A stretch of 64,000 bases of DNA from the NCBI GenBank assembly GCA_033002965.1, contig JAURVB010002026.1, forward strand, positions 1 through 64,000, given 5' to 3'. This document shows positions 58,401-64,000 of the stretch, piece after piece. A program made the position numbers and the translations under genes. The notes under the pieces were generated by a model that was not told the origin of the DNA, made no database searches, and saw only the letters and a list, made by a program, of their open reading frames with translations. The stretch is from Piper betle (Eukaryota > Streptophyta > Magnoliopsida > Piperales > Piperaceae). Position 1 is the first letter of the stretch; the number at the start of each line of letters is the position of its first letter.

Positions 58401-59210
58401 TCATCTCTCTCTCCAGGCTAAAATGTCTGCAATCTCCCATCTAATTTGATCTCTTGCCTTTTCTGCATGTCAAGTACCCCTGGCATGAAGACAAGGGAGG
58501 GGACATGTCCTGACAACATCTCTTCTCGTGTCTTGCATGGCATGCCTGGGTTTTGGCCAACTTGGGCGTGTAAATGAGACTTGGATGACCCCTTCCCTCT
58601 CCTGTCCCCTCCCCAGTACTTGAAAGCTCCGGCGTACGAAGTCAGGAAACAAGGAAAGTCTTCTGCCTTTTTGGACTTCTCCCCATGCCTTCTCTCCATA
58701 CGTCCGTCCTTTCTTTGGCATGCGTGTTATCAAAATGTACATTGCTGTTGCAGGTGTGTCTATGGACCCTATGCCTTTACTCTGCCCATCTACCATGATC
58801 GCTCTCTTCTTTTTTATATGAGCAATCAAACTTGTGTTTGGTTTTGGTATATGTAGGCATGTAGCACAGGATGGAAAATTTTCTTATAAGAGTTGTTGGC
58901 TCTTTTTTTATTGAGTTTCAACGGAAACAAATGGTTGGCTCATAATTCTTGCATGATTGTCAAGCTCATCTTTCTTTTACAACAGTAAACTGATGTATTA
59001 TACATTAATCCTGTTACAGTAACTACTACAACAGGATCACCGTTCAAAGAGAGCATGATCTACAAATGCTCATTACAGTAACCAGAAAGCTTAGGCAGAA
59101 TCATCACAAATGCTCGAATGCTCGTGATCTTACAACAAGCAATGTACAACGCCATATCTACAATATTCTAACACCTATCCAGAAACCAAAATAACAAGAG
59201 TCTACAAAAA
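55409..59210. other. intergenic region, no gene seen
   Basis: WIP promoter side (55409-56000) followed by 3 kb without supportable exons. Frames at 58418-58829 on the minus strand are cysteine- and charge-rich but match no family I know. The last ~200 bp (about 59000-59210) are likely 3' UTR of the lipase-like gene. Confidence 0.4.
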
Positions 59211-62200
59211 TCAGTTTGATGTGTTCGCTTCTTCTATGTTGTCCCCGTCTATTGGGGTTGATACTTTCCTTGTGTTTTCTTCAATATTCTCAGTTGATGA
59301 TTTTCTCGATTTTGTGGGTTTAAAAGCTAGTCTTCTACTTGCAGCCTGCGTAGAATGAAGGCGTGACATAGGCCAAGAGTTCTTCACTATGAGAGAATGT
59401 AAAATCCAAGTGAGCACACTCAAATTCGTTATAGGAAGCCTCCACACAGGCATATTTCATCATTTTGTAATGTTTTCTGACCATTGACGGCAGTCTTACT
59501 CTATCTTTCCGACCAGCCACTAAATCAACTGGTACATCTATAAGATGATAGAATTTACCCAAGTCTATTGGTTCAGGTGATCCATAGGCCTCAATGTTAG
59601 CAACAGCACTACCATAATCATACATTATGAACTTCTTTGCCTGCATCATCTGTGCCAAGTGAGGAGCAACTTGAAATGAAACTCCAGGCTTGTCATTCAT
59701 ATTGTAGTGAGGAAGCCCAATCACCCCAACCCAGTTTGAACTATCACCACCAACAATATAACTCATAAGAGTCTGCACCAAACCTCCCAAAGCAGGATAG
59801 TTGTGGAAGTCTCTCGCCAACTTGTTTAACAACATCCGACAAAACCAAGTAGGTATATATATACCAGGAAAAAGAGGCCCTAAAATTGGGGCCAATAGAA
59901 GGACAAGTCTTTTTACCCAGGTGAATATAAGAGGGGAATTGTCATGAAAGCCACCAGGCGACAACAAAATCAGTTTTGAGATCCTATGAGGCTTTTCTTC
60001 CTTCCGGCTAGTTAATATATACATCAGCATTGCTGCGCCTCCTAAACTGTGACAAATTGCACTAAGTCTGTATGGCTGGTCTTTGAACTCCTCACCAATA
60101 TCCATGTCACAGCCTTTTAACTCAGACGTTTTTATAGGGTGAATCTTCTCTATCATTGCAAGAATATCCTTTGTTCCATGTTCATTAATGGAATATTTCC
60201 AGTACCAGCACCAATACAAGCTTTTAGCCATATAACCAGAAAGCGCCTTAGAAAAATAGAAACTAAAAGCCTCCATTCCAACTTAAAACCCCCAAAATCG
60301 TTCTCGCGAGAATAAGACCTGCATAGATGCCTTCAAGAAATTGTTTGCTTTCAAAGTGTTTGTACAGCTTAAAATTTGTTTGATTACCATTTTTCCACTT
60401 AAGCTTTTACGAAGTGGTGATCCAACAATATTTCTAGATCTTATCATAGACATATGGGCCTAAAAGCATAAAGCCCAATCCTTGCTCCTTCGACAAACAT
60501 TTGAAATGAAAACCTTGAATCATTTAAAAGAAAAAAAACAAAAAAAGAAAAGCAAACCTGCGTGATGATATCTTCTTGTCAACATGGTCCCTTGGAACAA
60601 GCCCTCGTAAGTTACCCAAGAACACATCATATCCTAAAAGAATATGGACACGTAAATAGGAAGATGAAATATAATTGATTATAACAAAACTTGGATCATA
60701 TAAATAACCTGCAAATACCTTGATCATATGCAGCAAATGCTGGAGAGCCAACCACCCCATTAGATACCCACCTGGATAAATTGAAAGTCATAAATGTCAT
60801 CATAGCATTTGAGTACATTAATCCTCACAAAAAAATGAAGAAACAAAGCCAGGTAACTTAAAATAAGTCATCCGGGTCAACAGAACTAATTTAGATACTG
60901 TAATGAAAATACTTATATTAAAATTTTGTAATGTACTAACACTTTAAAAATCAAACACCTAAACCACAAAAGGAAAAATCCCAAAATACTCATCCCATTG
61001 ATGAATCCAATATTCCATGCTGTAGATAAACAACTTTTCGAGCATCACGCCTGAGTCATGACAAATTATAAGTAGAGTAACATCAGAAGTATGTAAGCAG
61101 GGTTGGATCATAAATTAGGATGAACATTCCCAGAAAAGGTCAAAGAAAAGGGCTACTTTAGTCCAAAAAATATCGACAAGAAACTTATGAGGAAAAAAGT
61201 ACTCATAATTTCACCTTGGTGTTCTTTCAAGAAGAACATAATGTCCAACTGATGTTACCACACGAATAGCTTCATAAGGGTACCTAAAATAGTCAGAGCG
61301 TTCATCGAGGTAACACAAAAGGCAAATATACGATTGTAAAGCAAAAAAAGCAAGTTTAGAATTAATTTTCAAAGATGCTTTACACCGCATTTACGATCAT
61401 ATTGACTTAAAAAGCATCTCCATCACATCCTATCTAATTTAAAACCATTATTGGACTGTACCATTTTCCATCTCGACCCAACACAAAAAGGTTCATAGAC
61501 CTTAAGCTTCAATAAAGTTCATGTCTTCTTTCAGCATATAACCTTTATGGCAATTACTTTTCTGCTACTAACAAGAAAATGGTAAATTCAAATTTTTCAA
61601 TCAGTTTAAATGGCAAAGTCTTCTCAATCTTGCTAACAGTCAGCAGATAAGCAACCCCACACAAATTGCAGGCTTAAAAATACGCCCTCAACAGACTGAC
61701 GAAAATAGAATGACAAAAAGAAAAGCATTTATTGAGTAATATTAGCTAGTACCCTAGTTCTGTTATCACATCTTGGCATGTCCGAGCATCAGTGTTCATA
61801 GAATGAGAAAAGGTGCAATTACTATCTCTAAGAGTTGGATCTTCATCTCCAAGAGAAGCTGTTGGTACAGATATGTTTAATGATTGGTCTTGGTTAACTC
61901 TGTTATGAGAAAAAGCCAGCTGTAAAATCTTCGGCAGGACTCTAAAGGAGAAAGGAGGTAATATGCACATTTGTGAAAGATATCGAATATAGCTTCAATA
62001 AATATTTCAATTCCAAGCTGCACATCCTGAGCAATAGAACCAAGGAAAAAGTCCTAAGAAATATAGTATTACAACCAGTAAGAAACGAGAAACTAGACAT
62101 CAAATGATTGAACAAAATCCTCAAACAAAACACATCTCTAATCAAAGGCAACTGTTACAATACCTCAACCACACCATGCCTCCTGTCAGTAGTACGATAT

Positions 62201-63803
62201 GCTATGTGATCTTTTGCAGAATTTAATTTCCTTGGACGTATCCGAGGGGAATGGGAATTTGTTGTGTCACCTGTAGTAGTTCCATGCCTTTGGATCCAGA
62301 ATGCCCAAATGCAAGCTGGAATTCCCAAAATGAGTGCTACAGGCCACCAAATCCACGAAAAGAACATTTGCAACCAATGCCCTTGCCGTTTGTCATACTT
62401 GTTGAAGCTGCTAACTCCAGAAATGCCAGAGGTTTGTGACATTGGTGATGCAGGGGACATATACAAATCATTATCTTCCTCTCCTGATGTATATTCTTCA
62501 CTAGAGGAATCATCTGTATCAATAGAAAATTCATGAACGAACTGATTGAAAGAAGATACACCACTGCCAAAAAATAAAATACATCATTTTTTGCTTTGTC
62601 AAACTACCTTTTTTTTTAAGGGAAAAACACACACACACACACACGCACGTGCACATACACAAAACACTAATCATCGAGTCTTGTTTCGCTGAATCTACAT
62701 AAGTCAACAAAGTTTATCCCATTCAATCAACATACTAGTTTTCTTTTCTCAAAATATCAAGGTAAAAAAATTACTGAGGAAAAAGAGAGAAAAATTAAGC
62801 ATGTCTAATCAAGTGCTAGAAGGAAATTTAGCAGACATTTAGACTTACCATTCCATCCAGCGAGGAAACCGGGGTCCTCAAAAAGTGGGTTTGAGCTCCC
62901 ACACATGAATACCTTCAAGGATACTTGTCTTCCCGGGCAGTAGAGCCAGTAACAAAGCAGACAGACCATTTATGAACCTCACAATATTATTTACAGATTC
63001 ATAGGTGAATGTTTTCACTGACCTACAAGACACCAAAAAAAAAAGTATTTAACCATTTTACATCTCAGCAGTACACAACCATAAATTGACGCTCAAGTAT
63101 TCAGTCATTACATTCAATCTCAATGCTAAAATCATATACTTCAACAAACTGCTATCCGGAACATCATCCCAACACCAACAAGGCAGGTGCTTTCCTCCCA
63201 AATCCACAATAACCCTCCATCACACACCACCTAGACAGCTAAAAAACGAAAGGATCAACAACAACAAAAAAAGATTAAAAAAATCAATCTTTTAGTAGTA
63301 CATCTAACCCCAATCAACACAGATTCATTCGTCAAACTTAATTTCAAAGTTAATCACATAACATCAACACATTCACATCCGAAACACCTCCCCAACACCA
63401 AGAAATTTATTCAGAGGCCACAAAATTCCCCCATCACACATTCCGACCAATAACCTCAAAAATTAAAATGACTGCACCTTATTCTTTAATCACATCAAAA
63501 ACACCACATCCATATCTGCCTAAACAGATATAACGTAAGAAATTATATATATTCACACAATCCTCCAACCACCGGCCCAACAAATTCACGAGCACAACCA
63601 ATCTCTTCCCATTCAAGCACAATCAAAACAAACCCAACTTCAACACACTACCATCCACAAACACCATTCCACCTCCAACAAGGCAACAACTTTCCCCCAA
63701 AACAACACCAATCCAAACACCAAAAGAAATCAACAAAAACAAAAATTGAGCCAGCATACTCTTTAACTACTTCGAGAACGCCATCAGCGAGCCGCTCCAA
63801 CAT
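59211..63803 (-). CDS. gastric-lipase-like alpha/beta hydrolase (At1g18460/At1g73920 type), disrupted
   Basis: Predicted membrane-anchored acyl hydrolase. Exons from the right: 63803-63760 (MLERLADGVLEVVK), 63022-62849, 62563-62164, 62026-61753, 61283-61215, 61049-60993, 60771-60719, 60633-60558 and a large last exon from about 60220. A membrane segment WPVALILGIPACIWAFWI is in exon 3. Catalytic parts are present: VVYLQHG (oxyanion), ICHSLGG (Ser nucleophile), LVAGRKDRV (Asp), CAHLDF (His). Lesions: TGA at 62880-62878 after WELKPTF where homologues have Arg; a missing T in T5 of exon 4 (WLF-SHNR); AT instead of GT at the donor after 60993; an unusual acceptor before the last exon; and a net two-base loss near 59375 (LLAYV/MSRLHS), giving a stop at 59335 instead of 59211. 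Conserved residues elsewhere argue that decay, if real, is recent. Confidence 0.85.
62627..62646. repeat. (AC)n microsatellite
   Basis: About ten AC units followed by GCACGTGCAC, in intron 2 of the lipase-like gene. Confidence 0.9.
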
Positions 63804-64000
63804 CACCAGTCACCGCAGGATATCGCACAAAACATGAACAACAACGACAACGACAACAAGAATCCAAGCTATCGGTCGGTCGGTCGGCCGGTGGGGAAGA
63901 GGAGAAGCGGCGCCGATTCGGCGCTTTAGCGCGGTCTGGGGGGAGAAGGAGGGGCACGTGGCCGGATTTGATTGGTTGGAGACAATGCGAGCTTACCGTT
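63804..64000 (-). promoter_or_regulatory. presumed leader/promoter of the lipase-like gene
   Basis: A GC-richer stretch upstream of the minus-strand ATG at 63803, with the palindrome-rich CGCCGATTCGGCGC (about 63911-63924) and a G-box CACGTG at 63955-63960. The transcription start is not determined; part of this is probably 5' UTR. Confidence 0.45.

Noticed and set aside
58418..58829. Overlapping minus-strand frames of 93 and 119 codons
   Set aside because: No recognisable domain, no splice context, and an overlapping plus-strand frame of similar length.
1..64000. CRISPR arrays, bacterial operons, organelle DNA insertions
   Set aside because: Nothing of the kind was seen; spacing, introns and gene families are those of a plant nucleus.

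Overview
This is a plant nuclear window. The genes have GT-AG introns, plastid-targeted plant families, plant transcription factors (GARP/HHO, RAV, WIP) and a plant-type ribosomal-protein promoter. Coding regions are of two kinds: GC-rich genes with few or no introns (RPL26, AOC, RAV) and AT-richer multi-exon genes (LPP2, the lipase-like gene, RBL9). With AT-rich spacers crowded with hAT, MULE and LTR debris, this points to a monocot, probably not a grass; that assignment is inference.

Layout. 1-1998 (+): 3' part of an RBL9-type plastid rhomboid. 2240-2977: non-autonomous hAT with a perfect 8-bp target duplication. 4161-5523 (+): HHO/NIGT1-type GARP factor with two frameshifts. 5.6-8.5 kb: AT-rich spacer. 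9581-11426 (+): intact LPP2-type phosphatidate phosphatase. 13423-19170 (+): decayed aspartyl-protease pseudogene carrying a hAT, a MULE (in its intron) and a copia-like solo LTR. 19.4-22.8 kb: LTR-like debris with a second hAT copy and a 245-bp tandem duplication. 23373-23822 (+): intact RPL26, followed by a degenerate ~250-bp repeat array to ~25.9 kb. 26-32.6 kb: spacer with one unrecognised reading-frame fragment and a hAT-like relic. 32645-33621 (+): RAV (AP2+B3) with four frameshifts. 38818-39870 (-): intact allene oxide cyclase. 40659-45342: a nearly complete hAT whose transposase is frameshifted. 47.4-48.7 kb (+): remorin-N-like gene. 49909-51635: foldback element between two (TA)n tracts. 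53.05-53.7 kb: 333-bp tandem duplication with CACTA-like ends. 54486-55408 (-): intact WIP/TT1-type zinc-finger gene. 59211-63803 (-): gastric-lipase-like alpha/beta hydrolase with several lesions.

The genes do not form a pathway. RBL9, AOC and LPP2 concern plastid or lipid biology, but their proximity looks incidental. I found no previously undescribed biological system. The most useful observations are: (1) an autonomous-like hAT and a matching miniature derivative, plus twin copies of a second hAT family, all with a GC-rich 5' module; (2) a stratified fossil aspartyl protease; (3) a repeat array that begins in the RPL26 3' UTR; (4) a run of one-base deficits, mostly in homopolymers, that break otherwise well-conserved genes and may be assembly error rather than biology.
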